Shown here piece by piece: positions 47,061 to 57,334 of a stretch of 64,000 bases of DNA (the stretch's first letter is position 1; each line of letters begins with the position of its first letter). Made by a program: the position numbers and the translations under genes. Source of the DNA: Termitomyces sp. T153 (Eukaryota > Basidiomycota > Agaricomycetes > Agaricales > Lyophyllaceae); contig JACKQL020000001.1 of NCBI GenBank assembly GCA_018296165.2, positions 1-64,000 of the forward strand, given 5' to 3'. The notes under the pieces were generated by a model, which made no database searches, was not told the origin of the DNA, and worked only from the letters and a program-made list of their open reading frames with translations.

Positions 47061-48333
47061 TTGATAGCAAAAAACCGAATCCACCAATTTTCAAGTCCGT
47101 CCACTGGACCTGGCTCTACTGACCTCTCTAGTGCTGGTTCTATTGTGCTGTCACACTTAGGAGAACTCACTGGTATTGACTCAATCACCAATTCCATGAG
47201 TAGCAATGATGCAATACTATCTTACTGTGCCTCTCCAACCTCTGTGCCTGACACTCAATCACCTGCATGGCCTCCATCTATGCTTGACAAGGCTATTGAT
47301 CCTTCCAATCTACACCATCCATTCCACCACCTCTTCCTTAAAAGTAGGAAGAATCCTGGGCTCATCTATCACCCTACAAAGAAATCATGTACTATTCAAG
47401 CACAAGCACAGTCTCAATCACTTTCCCATCCTGATTCTCTTGTTTGGCAAAGCTTCTTCTTACTGGTACAAAGTGATGAGGAACAGATGGATGTTGAGAA
47501 TCCATTGTTTGATGATCCAGACCTCAAGAGTATGACTTTTGAGCCATACTGGTTCAACAACATTCCACCTCTGTTTCATGCTGAGAAAAGTGGATCAGAT
47601 GAGGAACACCTCCTGCCACTCTTTATTGCATCAAACAATGGGTCAGACAGCAGAGAGGAGCCAGATGACAGTGGGCTTCCTCCTCTGCTCATGGCAATGG
47701 ATGATGAGTCTAACAATTGTGACAAGGCTGATAGCAGAGGTGAACTGGATGACAGCAGCATCCTTCCCCTCTTTATTGTCACGAATGATGGGTCTGACAA
47801 GGAGGTGATATCTAACAATGGCAGTGTACTGAGGGATGATAGTCTTCCTTCCCTTTTCATTGCATCAGATGCCAGATCTAACAATGAAACTTCAATTGCC
47901 AGATCTGCAGATAATGTACTGGCAAATATAACATACATCTGCATAGCAGACAAACCTGCTGGAGGGATCCCCCCCCCTCATCATTCCACCAGGACTATCA
48001 CCAATTTCTGCAATGGATAGTGATTCTGCACCATCTCTATTCATTCCAGATCACAATTCACATCTGCCAAACAGCAACTTTGCAATGGATACTGAACATG
48101 AACTGGCTTGCTCGACTCTACTGGATGATGAAAGTTCATCTGGTACTCCTCCTATTCCTCAGGGGAATGATGTGGAGAAGTGGAAAATATATGATGAAAG
48201 AGTAACACAATGTGAGGACAAGAGATGCATTGAGATGCTGTACCAGAAATGTGAGTCAATCTGCATCATTTATCTGGCAGACCTAATTGTTTCTGACCAA
48301 ACAAGCTTTCTAGTGAGCAAGAGATCATGGTGA
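47061..48333 (+). CDS. Acidic Ser/Asp-rich hypothetical protein downstream of KDZ (copy 1)
   Basis: This is an open frame of 320 codons (47061-48020; first ATG at 47196), followed by an overlapping open frame to 48333. The sequence is rich in Ser, Asp and Asn, with a repeated LP.LFIA..N.SD-type unit (about residues 185-290). An intron-like GTGAGT...CTGGCAG lies at about 48250-48280. I do not recognise a domain. It runs in the same direction as the KDZ gene and is duplicated with it, so it may be a passenger gene. Confidence 0.45.
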
Positions 48334-48673
48334 ATGTAGGCCCATTGGCCCTTTCACCCCAGCTGACTTTGCTGACATTTCTGATGTTCTCTCAGAAATT
48401 TCAACTTCATCAAGCACAACATGAAGTGTTGTAGGAACCCTTCCAGAGGATCCATATACACCACTTAACTTTGAGTATATAAGCAACACTGCTTTCTTCT
48501 TGGATTTGGAAGCAGAACTTGGAGGATAGAGCTATTGATGTAGATAAAATCCCTGTAAATATGAAGAGAAAAGATGCAAAAAAGATGCTGTGGCCACACT
48601 GCTGATAGAAAAAATGAGAGTACACTGTGGTGCCAGGGAAAATGGGCACACCAGATTCCCAAGCACTGCTAGA

Positions 48674-48838
48674 AGGCCTCTGGCAGCAGAAATAGGTATA
48701 CACCTGACTACTGGCAGCTGCTGCTGGAAGGCCTCTGGCAGTGGAAATAGGTATACACTGGGCTACTGGCAGCTACTGCTGGAAGGCCTCTGGCAGCAGA
48801 AATAGGTATATACTGGACTGAGCCACTAGGAAAAAGTG
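48674..48838 (+). repeat. Three tandem 55-bp units
   Basis: The unit starting AGGCCTCTGGCAG repeats at 48674, 48729 and 48784. The direct counterpart near 60930-60990 has only about one and a half diverged units. Confidence 0.85.
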
Positions 48839-48898
48839 TTGCACCTACAGGAATTTACAAAACTTGAAGCTACAAAACATCTAAAGCATTCAAATGTT

Positions 48899-49035
48899 AT
48901 GTGGAATAGTGGAAATCAAACAGAAAAAAAATCATTGCAAATCACTAGGTCAAGAGAGATAGTCAAACCCTAGGCTTGACAGTTGGAGTGTGGCTTAACC
49001 AACAATCCAAACCACTGATTCATGGTGGCTCACAA
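48899..49035 (-). repeat. tRNA-like module A1
   Basis: On the minus strand there is an A-box-like TGAATCAGTGG (about 49022), a B-box-like GGTTTGACTAT (about 48966) and an eight-T run (48931-48924). The better preserved counterpart is at 61085-61205. There is no acceptor stem. Confidence 0.5.
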
Positions 49036-49059
49036 TAGCACATCATTATAAGCATTTGC

Positions 49060-49200
49060 TAGAACAAACAATTGAAATGATGACTAAAAAATCTTTTGTC
49101 AACTACAGAATGTCAAGCAAGGAATTCAAACCACTAAAGCATAGTGCTTTGAAAAGATAAGCCAGCTACAAGCATATGTTGTAGCCAAAGAGTGGACAAT
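49060..49200 (-). repeat. tRNA-like module A2
   Basis: On the minus strand GGTTTGAATTCC resembles a B box (about 49131-49120) and is followed by CTTGCTTGACATTC, shared with the other modules, and a six-T run (49091-49086). The A box is unclear. Confidence 0.4.
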
Positions 49201-49204
49201 TAAA

Positions 49205-49325
49205 AACAAATTTATAGACAACAAATGTCAAGCAAGGGATTAGAACTCTCAACCTGAGCATATGAGACTGCAGACATTGCCAGAGATCTAACATTCTAAC
49301 TCATTAAACTACAAGGGCCTGTTAT
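49205..49325 (-). repeat. tRNA-Met-like module A3
   Basis: On the minus strand TAGTTTAATGAG (A box), CAGTCTCATATGCT (anticodon-arm-like, with CAT in the loop) and GAGTTCTAATCCC (B box) occur in tRNA order. The anticodon-to-B-box part resembles eukaryotic elongator tRNA-Met. The D-arm region is too long and no acceptor stem pairs, so it is a derivative, not a gene. A T run follows. Confidence 0.6.
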
Positions 49326-49373
49326 ATCAGGCAAGTTAATCATGAAACAAACAATGGTTGATTAAAATGATGA

Positions 49374-49500
49374 CTAAAAAAAGTTTCCATACCAGAATGT
49401 CAAACAAGGGATTCAAACCCTCAGCCTCAGCATATGAGGCTGCAGACATCAGCAGACCTCTAACATTCAAACCCATTAAGCCACATGGGCCTGCTATATC
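49374..49500 (-). repeat. tRNA-Met-like module A4
   Basis: On the minus strand there is TGGCTTAATGG (A box), CAGCCTCATATGCTG (stem CAGC/GCTG with loop CTCATAT, anticodon CAT) and GGGTTTGAATCCC (B box, a GGTTCGAATCC that lost its CpG). A seven-T run (49382-49376) could end Pol III transcription. Confidence 0.65.
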
Positions 49501-49619
49501 AAGCAAATTAAGAGCATCTGTAGAGCACTGCAGCAATCAAGGATTTGGCAAGTAGCCAGCCTGAATACCAAAACCATGAGAGTATTCTGCTTCAGAGTGT
49601 GCCTAAACATCAGTTAGAG

Positions 49620-49765
49620 CACAGGAGAAAAGTGCAATAAATAAAATAAAAGACCAAATCAGTAAGCAATTGTCAGATCAGGGAGTCAAACCCTCAACCT
49701 GACAAAGAGAAGTATAACCTGATGGCATTTTGAACCATTAAGCCATGATACTGTGCTCGGAATGA
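49620..49765 (-). repeat. tRNA-like module A5
   Basis: On the minus strand there is TGGCTTAATGG (A box, with a TGGC/GCCA arm), a CTTCTCT loop-like stretch and GGGTTTGACTCCC (B box, 4-bp T stem). It is closely matched by module B5 at 62765-62870. Confidence 0.6.
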
Positions 49766-50401
49766 TATTTTGATGAATTGTTTGTGGAGTGCTTCAATGA
49801 TTGGCATGGTCATTTCCACTGGGCTTGCAATGGATGAACAGTTCTGTGATGGCTTCTTGCCCCTACAAAAATGCATCTGTGACAGCTTCCCATGCCTACC
49901 ACTTTGACAGATATCTATACAGACAAACCAAGAGCTTTTGAATGTAACAGATATGCTTTTGTGATGGGATCTGGCAATGGACAAAAAAATCAACAATGGA
50001 GCAGCTGAAAAAGCTAGCTAGCAGAACTGCTTTTGGCAATGGATGTCATATAGCAATGGAAAGCAGAGAGAATGGAAAGAATTATATAATGGCACACACT
50101 GGCTAACAGAACTGCTTTTTGCAACAGATGTGATATAACAATGGAAAGCAAACAGTGGCTGTTCACTGATACTGTTGATAACAATACAATGTACAACTCC
50201 CATGAACCAAGAGGGCAGTCAAAGATGTCCATTCAGAGTGTTTATAATGACACATTGTAACATTGCAATGGCACCATTGCAGACATAACATTGTTAACTT
50301 CTGCTACAATGCAGAGGACTCCACTGGACATGTAGCATACAATACAAAACATGTTCCACTACAATGTCTGACACATGCACTTGTAGTGCCCTACCCTGCT
50401 G
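49766..50401 (+). repeat. Tail of composite block copy 1, with internal duplication
   Basis: No coding signal. A unit of about 85 bp containing AGAACTGCTTTT and ATGGAAAGCA occurs twice (about 50015-50155). The same duplicated unit closes copy 2 at 63130-63300. The 50300-50380 part matches 60590-60680. Confidence 0.6.
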
Positions 50402-51373
50402 GGGAAGTACAAGACAAGGTATGAGGAAGGGTTGGGCTTGGGGAAGTTCCAGGTACAAGTCCAGAGGCAAGTATGGATGATGTGAAGCAAATGGAGGCTA
50501 CACAAGTGATCGGAGCAGGGCCAGAGTTTGATGGGGGATCAATTGATGTTGATGGGTTTTGGGGCCAAGCAAATAGTGAGGTCCAGGGTTGGTTAAGAAT
50601 GTTTGGGGCATTTTGATTGTAAGCAGAGTTTGTAATGGCATTAGAGTTGAAGGGAACTTAAACACAATAAAGGAAATATAAACAAGTAAGACAAGACAGA
50701 GTTGAGGCAAGATTGAAACAAGAACAAAAATACATTGGAGCAGAGATACAAATGAGAACAAGACAGTAATAGAGATGGAGACAAGACAAGACCAGGAGCC
50801 TGAGATAAGAGAAAACATAACAAGAAACATGAAAAGAGACAATCAGACAATCAGAAACACATCAGGTAAAGCACATAGTATCAAGACTAGAGTACAGGAT
50901 GCTACTCTATGACTTATATACTAACTATGGAACAGCTCCAGGAGTAGTGGGTCTGGTAGCAGAGTTTGTTGGGGCTATGCAGAGTTGATAAGTGTAAGTT
51001 ATGATTAGAGGGCAGGCTGTAGCAATATACTGATGGGATCAGATGGGAATGCAGGCCACTCTGAGGTTGTCATGATGCTCTGGAGCTGGTCAGGTAAATC
51101 AGAGTGACAGACCAGTAATATACACCAGTGTCAGGAACAGTGGGAAAGAGTTCCAGAAGCTCAGGAGAGGCAGGAGAAGCATCAAAGGCTGTGGAGAATG
51201 TATTGGAGTTAGCCAGGGGGTTGTTGGGATTTGCCAAAGAAGTGCCAGAGTCACCCAGTATAGGTGCTATGGGTGAACAAAGGTTGGGGGAGCTTGAGGG
51301 AGTGTGGGGGAGAACTCTGATGAAGCGAGGTGACTGGGAATGAGGTTCAGGGTTCTGGGAGCAGGTTGTGACA
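50402..51373 (-). mobile_element. First part of an LTR split by inversion
   Basis: This is a minus-strand LTR of the Element I family: TGTCACAACCTG at its outer end (51373), start block as AGTCTTGATACT (50888-50877), TATA box near 50912. It stops at about 50402 inside U5. The missing end is at 60701-60866 in opposite orientation. Confidence 0.8.
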
Positions 51374-51639
51374 TCAGCAGTGTGGCTGCAGCATCTTTTT
51401 TGCATCTTTTCTCTTGTTCATATTTACAAGGATTCTATGTACATCAATGGGCTCTATCCTCCAAGTTTTGATTCCAAATCCAAGAAACTAGTGTTGCTTA
51501 TATGCTCAAAGTCAAGTAGTGTATTGAATCCTCTGGATGGGTTCCCACAATACTTGATGTTGTGCTTGATAAAGTTGAAGTTTCTGAGAGAACATCAGAA
51601 ATGTCAGCAAAGTTTGTTGGGGTGAAAGGGCCAATGGGC

Positions 51640-52506
51640 TTACATCTGCCATGATCTCTTGCTTGCCAGAAAGCCTGTTCTGTCAGAAACAATTAGGTCT
51701 GCCAGGTTGAAAAGGGGAGGAAAACTATCATCCCTCAGTACACTGCCATTGTTAGATATCACCTCCTTGTCAGACCCATCATTCGTGACAATAAAGAGGG
51801 GAAGGATGCTGCTGTCATCCAGTTCACCTCTGCTATCAGCCTTGTCACAATTGTTAGACTCATCATCCATTGCCATGAGCAGAGGAGGAAGCCCACTGTC
51901 ATCTGGCTCCTCTCTGCTGTCTGACCCATTGTTTGATGCAATAAAGAGTGGCAGGAGGTGTTCCTCATCTGATCCACTTTTCTCAGCATGAAACAGAGGT
52001 GGAATGTTGTTGAACCAGTATGGCTCAAAAGTCATACTCTTGAGGTCTGGATCATCAAACAATGGATTCTCAACATCCATCTGTTCCTCATCACTTTGTA
52101 CCAGTAAGAAGAAGCTTTGCCAAACAAGAGAATCAGGATGGGAAAGTGATTGAGACTGTGCTTGTGCTTGAATAGTACATGATTTCTTTGTAGGGTGATA
52201 GATGAGCCCAGGATTCTTCCTACTTTTAAGGAAGAGGTGGTGGAATGGATGGTGTAGATTGGAAGGATCAATAGCCTTGTCAAGCATAGATGGAGGCCAT
52301 GCAGGTGATTGAGTGTCAGGCACAGAGGTTGGAGAGGCACAGTAAGATAGTATTGCACCATTGCTACTCATGGAGTTGGTGATTGAGTCAATACCAGTGA
52401 GTTCTCCTAAGTGTGACAGCACAATAGAACCAGCACTAGAGAGGTCAGTAGAGCCAGGTCCAGTGGACGGACTTGAAAATTGGTGGATTCGGTTTTTTGC
52501 TATCAA
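51640..52506 (-). pseudogene. Acidic Ser/Asp-rich hypothetical protein (copy 2, internally deleted)
   Basis: This open frame of 288 codons is nearly identical to the copy 1 protein over its first 265 or so residues (one visible N-to-G change), then joins directly to the LADLIVSD...KRSW end because of the deletion. Confidence 0.5.
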
Positions 52507-53366
52507 TGGAAATTTTAGTCCAGCTGCTGATCAGAATCTGTCTAAAGCCAAGAGGGCTTTCAAGTGGACACTGCTTTGACTTGACAATTCTTCATTGTGA
52601 GTTGTATTTTGATGGATGAGACAACCCTTGGCAGTCTCATCAGCTAGGTCTCAATACCTATATAGTTCCACTAATCACAGCCATACCAATGTACAACTTG
52701 ACCTGGATGGATGGAAACTGTCCATGCCTGAAAGGACTCCTGGGCTTCTTGAGGAATGTCATCTCTGTCTGCTAGAGGGTACCAATGGCTTAGACACATG
52801 ATGAGGTCTGGAACATTGTATTTGATGTTGTTTAATGCTGCTATACTCAGATATAGGAGAATATAGTTCTGGCCCAGATATCAGATAAACTCCATTGCAA
52901 TCCAAAAAACCTTACCAATTCTTTATCCAGGTGTTGTAACATCCACCTACAATTCTTGTGTTTCTCAAGGTTGCTATAAATGGCAAGTGCTGTATGCACC
53001 CATTATTTAATATAAAATATCAGGTTTTGGAGACCTAGTGACCATTGGTCAACTGAGGCTTGGGTTTGTAGAGCAGCAGAGCAGCAGTAGAAGCCATGTC
53101 AGAGTGCAAAGCTATAAGGATTTAGCACAGTCATGAGCTAGTAGTTGGGGAAAGTAGGACTTTTATAGCAGCAGAATCAACAATGTAGACTACACGTGAC
53201 ATTGTCCCAAAGTAGTAAGGTTGCAAATCTGCTATGGAAAGGGTGGTTTTGATCAGCATGGCAGATATGATGTGCATAGCAAATTTGGCATGGCAGATGA
53301 GATGTGCATGATGAATCTGGTATATATAGCATAATCAGCCATTTGTTCATCCTATTGCACTCTCCA

Positions 53367-56300
53367 TTACAAAGGTGTTGTTGCCCTTTGAGGAGGTGTA
53401 AAATCATTGTATACCCTTTTAAACTTATGAGTTGCTAAAGAACTCAGTTCGTGCCACATAGCCACCTTTTTGTCAGCATAGGCTTGGAGGCCTTTTTTCT
53501 TGGCTGGCATGCCCCTCTGGGACCGGATTTCTGCCTGCTTAAGAAAATAGCAAACAGTCCATTCCATTTCACTGGTAACAAGCTGACATTCTTCTGCTCA
53601 TCTGTTTTGTTGTGCTCTTGTACAGAGGTAGTGCACCCAGTGGACTGGTGAGATTGGTTATGAATTTGATACCAGCAAATTGAAGAGGAAAGTGGGCCAA
53701 TGCATTGATAACATATGAATGGATATGGTGAATGAACAGAATTAGCAGGCAGATTGAGAATGATATGACAGATATCTAAGGGGAAGGCAACTTACATTTA
53801 CAGAGAGTTTCAGGGTCATCTTCCATATTTAGATTAGCTTGCCATATCCAAAAGACCTTTATTCTTGATGATCCAGGAATATTTGGATCACATATAGCTG
53901 TGCTTGCTGCAAGATCCACTTAAGAGCACTGCATCATTTTTCATAGGCCCTGCCCTGGCTTTGATGGAAATGGCTGCCTGAAGTTTGTCAATTGACACCC
54001 TGGCTTGGGTTTGACACTTTTGCTTGAAGCAACCTGGACAACATGAGAATATATGAAAGATTTTTTGGCAATGAGCTCTTGGAGTGCTTGAATATGCCTT
54101 TTAATTTGAAGCAAAGAAAATTGCCTTTCAATACTGGACAATTCTGAGCAATTTCCAGCAATTCTTGATGGCAAGGATATTTCAAAGCCTTTTTGTGCAG
54201 CAGAATCCAGTTCCAACAGTGGATTTAGTCTGGTCAGCAGGTTTGCTGCTGAATCCAGCAATGTTTCATTGTCTTCTGATGTTTCTTCATCAAATGCACC
54301 AGGAATCTCATCCACCTTGAGTGGTGTAGTTCTTTGTAAATTGGAAGAATAACCATGCTTGGCTTGGGAAGCAGCCAGGACATTCAGTTGAACCTTTAAC
54401 AATTCTCTGTCTGCTTCAACCTTTTGTTGCTCATCCTTCCATGCCTGCTGACTCATCTGACAGACTTGGTCTTGTAATGCAATTGTAATATAATACTTAG
54501 TCCTTAATGGTAGTGAAACTATCTGGGTTTGACTCACTGCCATTCTTCAATGTCAAGTGCAAGTTGGATCCAGAATGTATCAGTATCTGGCATCTGGCCT
54601 CCAGCTTCTGATCCAGTGTCTGCCAAGTTACCACCATGTCTTGCTTAGAGGCCTATGGTCCAAGCCTTAAGGATGTTATTGCCTTTTTTTCTTGGTCCCT
54701 CAGACTTTCAGCAATGGTGATCTCAGCCTCCCAGCTTGATACCAGTTCTGCTGAGATTCCTGTGGACCATTCAGCAAAATAATGAACAGCAGCCTCACTC
54801 ATCTCAATGGCTGTCAAGTATTTTTGGCATAGGAAAGGAACCATATCAAGTAACTTCCTCCAGTTGGAGTCACACATATGATTATCAAGGATTTTTCTGC
54901 CCAATGTGCAAGAGTAGCAGTTTGTGCCATCTGTGAAACTTCATTGAGAGTAGGCCAAAGACTTGCAATTATCTCCCCAGCAATGTGGCCAACTCCTGGA
55001 ATTAAATATGGGGCAAAGTGGAAAAAGCAATTTTCTTTGTGGCCATGGACATGAAGGAGGCCAATTGCATAGTCAACCAGTAGATTATCTGGTGAAACTT
55101 CCCCTGCCTCTGCTAATTGTTTGAAAAACTTGACACACCACTGGCATGCTATGTCATATACTAGCAAGGGATTCTTAATAGAATCCATGTTGGTTGTCTT
55201 CAGCACACATGTGATGGAAAAGTCTGTATACACTTGGCCTTCACTACAGGTTAAGTTTGTTATGCTGTTGGGAGCAAAGCAGCCATGATGGGATGGGTGC
55301 ATGCTGTTGCAACAACTCTAGTAATGCCACATGATTTGTTCAATAGAAGTGCCTTTCTGATGGCCTTGAATGTGTTTTCACAAGGAGCTCCCTGGCAATG
55401 GATCCACCAGACAGCTGGAGTGGAGGGCAGACAGTAGATGGCAGATATTGGATGGGGCATTTGGATCAAGTTAATAGCCAGAGTGGATGTTAATAGCAGA
55501 TGGTGGATAGGGGCAATTTGGATGCAAACATTAATAGTCAATCAATAATGGCACATGTTAGAAATCTGAGGAAAAACTCACCATTGGCCTATTCTTTGCA
55601 AACTTAAGATATTCATCAAGTTCATCCCTACTGGGCATCATTCCACCTCCTTTGGAATGCCATACATCCTGAGCAGGATTATGATGATGGACATGATCTG
55701 CCTTGAAGTTTCCATTCATCATCAATGAGTGATTGAACTTCCACTAAACTGGATCTTCTTTCCAGTTTGATGGAATATTCACTCCTGGTTGAGGGCAAAT
55801 GAGACAGAGTATTGTGAGTTCACTGTGCTCTGGTGCCATCAGTTATCATGTCTCATCATGTCTAAAACTTGCCCATTTCAATTTTTTTAACTAGCACCAT
55901 GAACAGGAAAGTTGTCATAATTCATAATAGAGGTTATCTACTTCACCTGAAGAAACAATTGATGAAGTAATCCTTGCAAGTTTCTGCCAATACTGATAAG
56001 CAGAGGCTTTGCACTCCTAATTAGTCAGATAAAGGTCATCCAGAACAGCTGTTGTAAAATATGTCCTTGTCCTGTCAAATGTGCTGGGAATTAGCTGGGA
56101 GTGAATAACATCCTTAACCCAGACATCTTGGCCAGAACACTTGCATGCAACAACACTGATGTAGTGCACACCAGTTGTGTGTACAATGTGTGTGATTAGG
56201 TTTCCAAAGCAATCAATTCTCTCAATATGGCACCCATATGCAGATGGTGAATTGAAACCAGCAGTGGCTGCAGAGGGAGAAAGTCCATCAACATGAGCAG

Positions 56301-56826
56301 TATGATTTTCCTCCATTTCTTGTGGTCCATGTGAAGGAACATCTTCCATTGGTACTTGTTTCAATGGCAGTTCTCCACCTTCCATGGTGTCATTGTCCTC
56401 TAGTTCCTGTCACTCCTCCTCTGGTATCTGAATTCTAGCCAGAATTTTGGCATGTGAGATAGGCATAGAGACATTTGATGGATTTGACCCCAGATCCATA
56501 GAATCCACTGACAAAAGCCACTGCTCCTGCTGCAGCAACTGATTGGACAGCAGATCTGCCACTCTCTAGGATGGATTCACTGCTAAAAACTGCATTTCTG
56601 GTGATGGATTACTTGATAAAAACTGCATTTCCACTGGTGGATCCAGTGCCAGACACATGTTGCTATTGATCCCTGTTTCTACATCAATATCAATTGGTTC
56701 ATCATGACCTGTATTAGTAATTTCAGCATGCCTGATAACACTATGACAATGTTGACATACTCTGAATGGCTTGCAGGAAGTCTTGCTCTTTAATGTCACT
56801 TTTTCATTCATAGTCCTCAAGAACAT
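53367..56826 (-). pseudogene. KDZ transposase, copy 2
   Basis: This has the same segments, stops and frame changes as 34368-37827, which shows that decay preceded the duplication. The uninterrupted Element IV target lies just beyond its 3' end (53302-53305). Confidence 0.82.
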
Positions 56827-57334
56827 TCACCTGGGTCATGCCAGATGAGCAGATGAGCAGCAGATGGTGAGAAAAAGAGGACTTGAAAGTCAAGAATTTG
56901 AACAATAAGGTTGCATGCCTCTGTTGATTCCAGCACATCAAATAAAGTAGATGTCAGAGAAGAGTAGGTGTGGATTTGGTAGAGAATATCCTGCTAAGGG
57001 CTTGCCCAGTGTTGCTGATGGACTGCATATTCTGGCAGATTTCATTTTCCATTACTCCCAACAGATATATCCAGTGCTACTTTCAGTTTTATTGCCAACC
57101 AGCAACATTAATAACCACAAATCTGTTGTGTTGGGCACTTAAATCTGAGTCAAGTCATTGTATATACATTTTCATTGGATATTACAAAATATAACAATGT
57201 AATAACAAGGCCAGAATGTATCAAAAAAGTCCAAAAAATGTCAAGAAAGTCCAGTGGCCCTCATCTTCTTCATGTTTCCTTCATCTTCTTGGCTACTGCT
57301 TCCTCAGCATGTTCATTGGTCTTTCTCTTACCTG

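Larger units (their letters stand above)
34188..48605 (+). repeat. Copy 1 of KDZ composite block (left arm of inverted repeat)
   Basis: Apart from the Element IV insertion (37893-46269), this arm matches 57004-51374 read in reverse almost base for base; only scattered differences were seen (for example at the aligned segments near 37665 and 37742) plus one deletion of about 414 bp in the other arm. It holds a KDZ transposase gene and a downstream acidic ORF. The single GCTGA at 48601-48605 is the empty site of an LTR that interrupts copy 2. Confidence 0.9.
51374..57004 (-). repeat. Copy 2 of KDZ block (right arm of inverted repeat)
   Basis: This is the reverse complement of 34188-37892 plus 46270-48605, without Element IV. 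It lacks about 414 bp present at 47859-48272. TCAGC (51374-51378) is one half of an LTR target-site duplication. Confidence 0.9.

Noticed and set aside
48674..48838. CRISPR-like array
   Set aside because: The units are contiguous 55-bp tandem repeats without spacers, in eukaryotic DNA.
49205..49500. Functional tRNA-Met genes
   Set aside because: There is no pairing acceptor stem, the D-arm is over-long and the B boxes are mutated. Kept as tRNA-like modules only.
34188..57004. Giant foldback transposon or palindrome
   Set aside because: The split LTR, the split GCTGA duplication and the empty site at 48601 show that the inverted arrangement came from a later inversion of a direct duplication.
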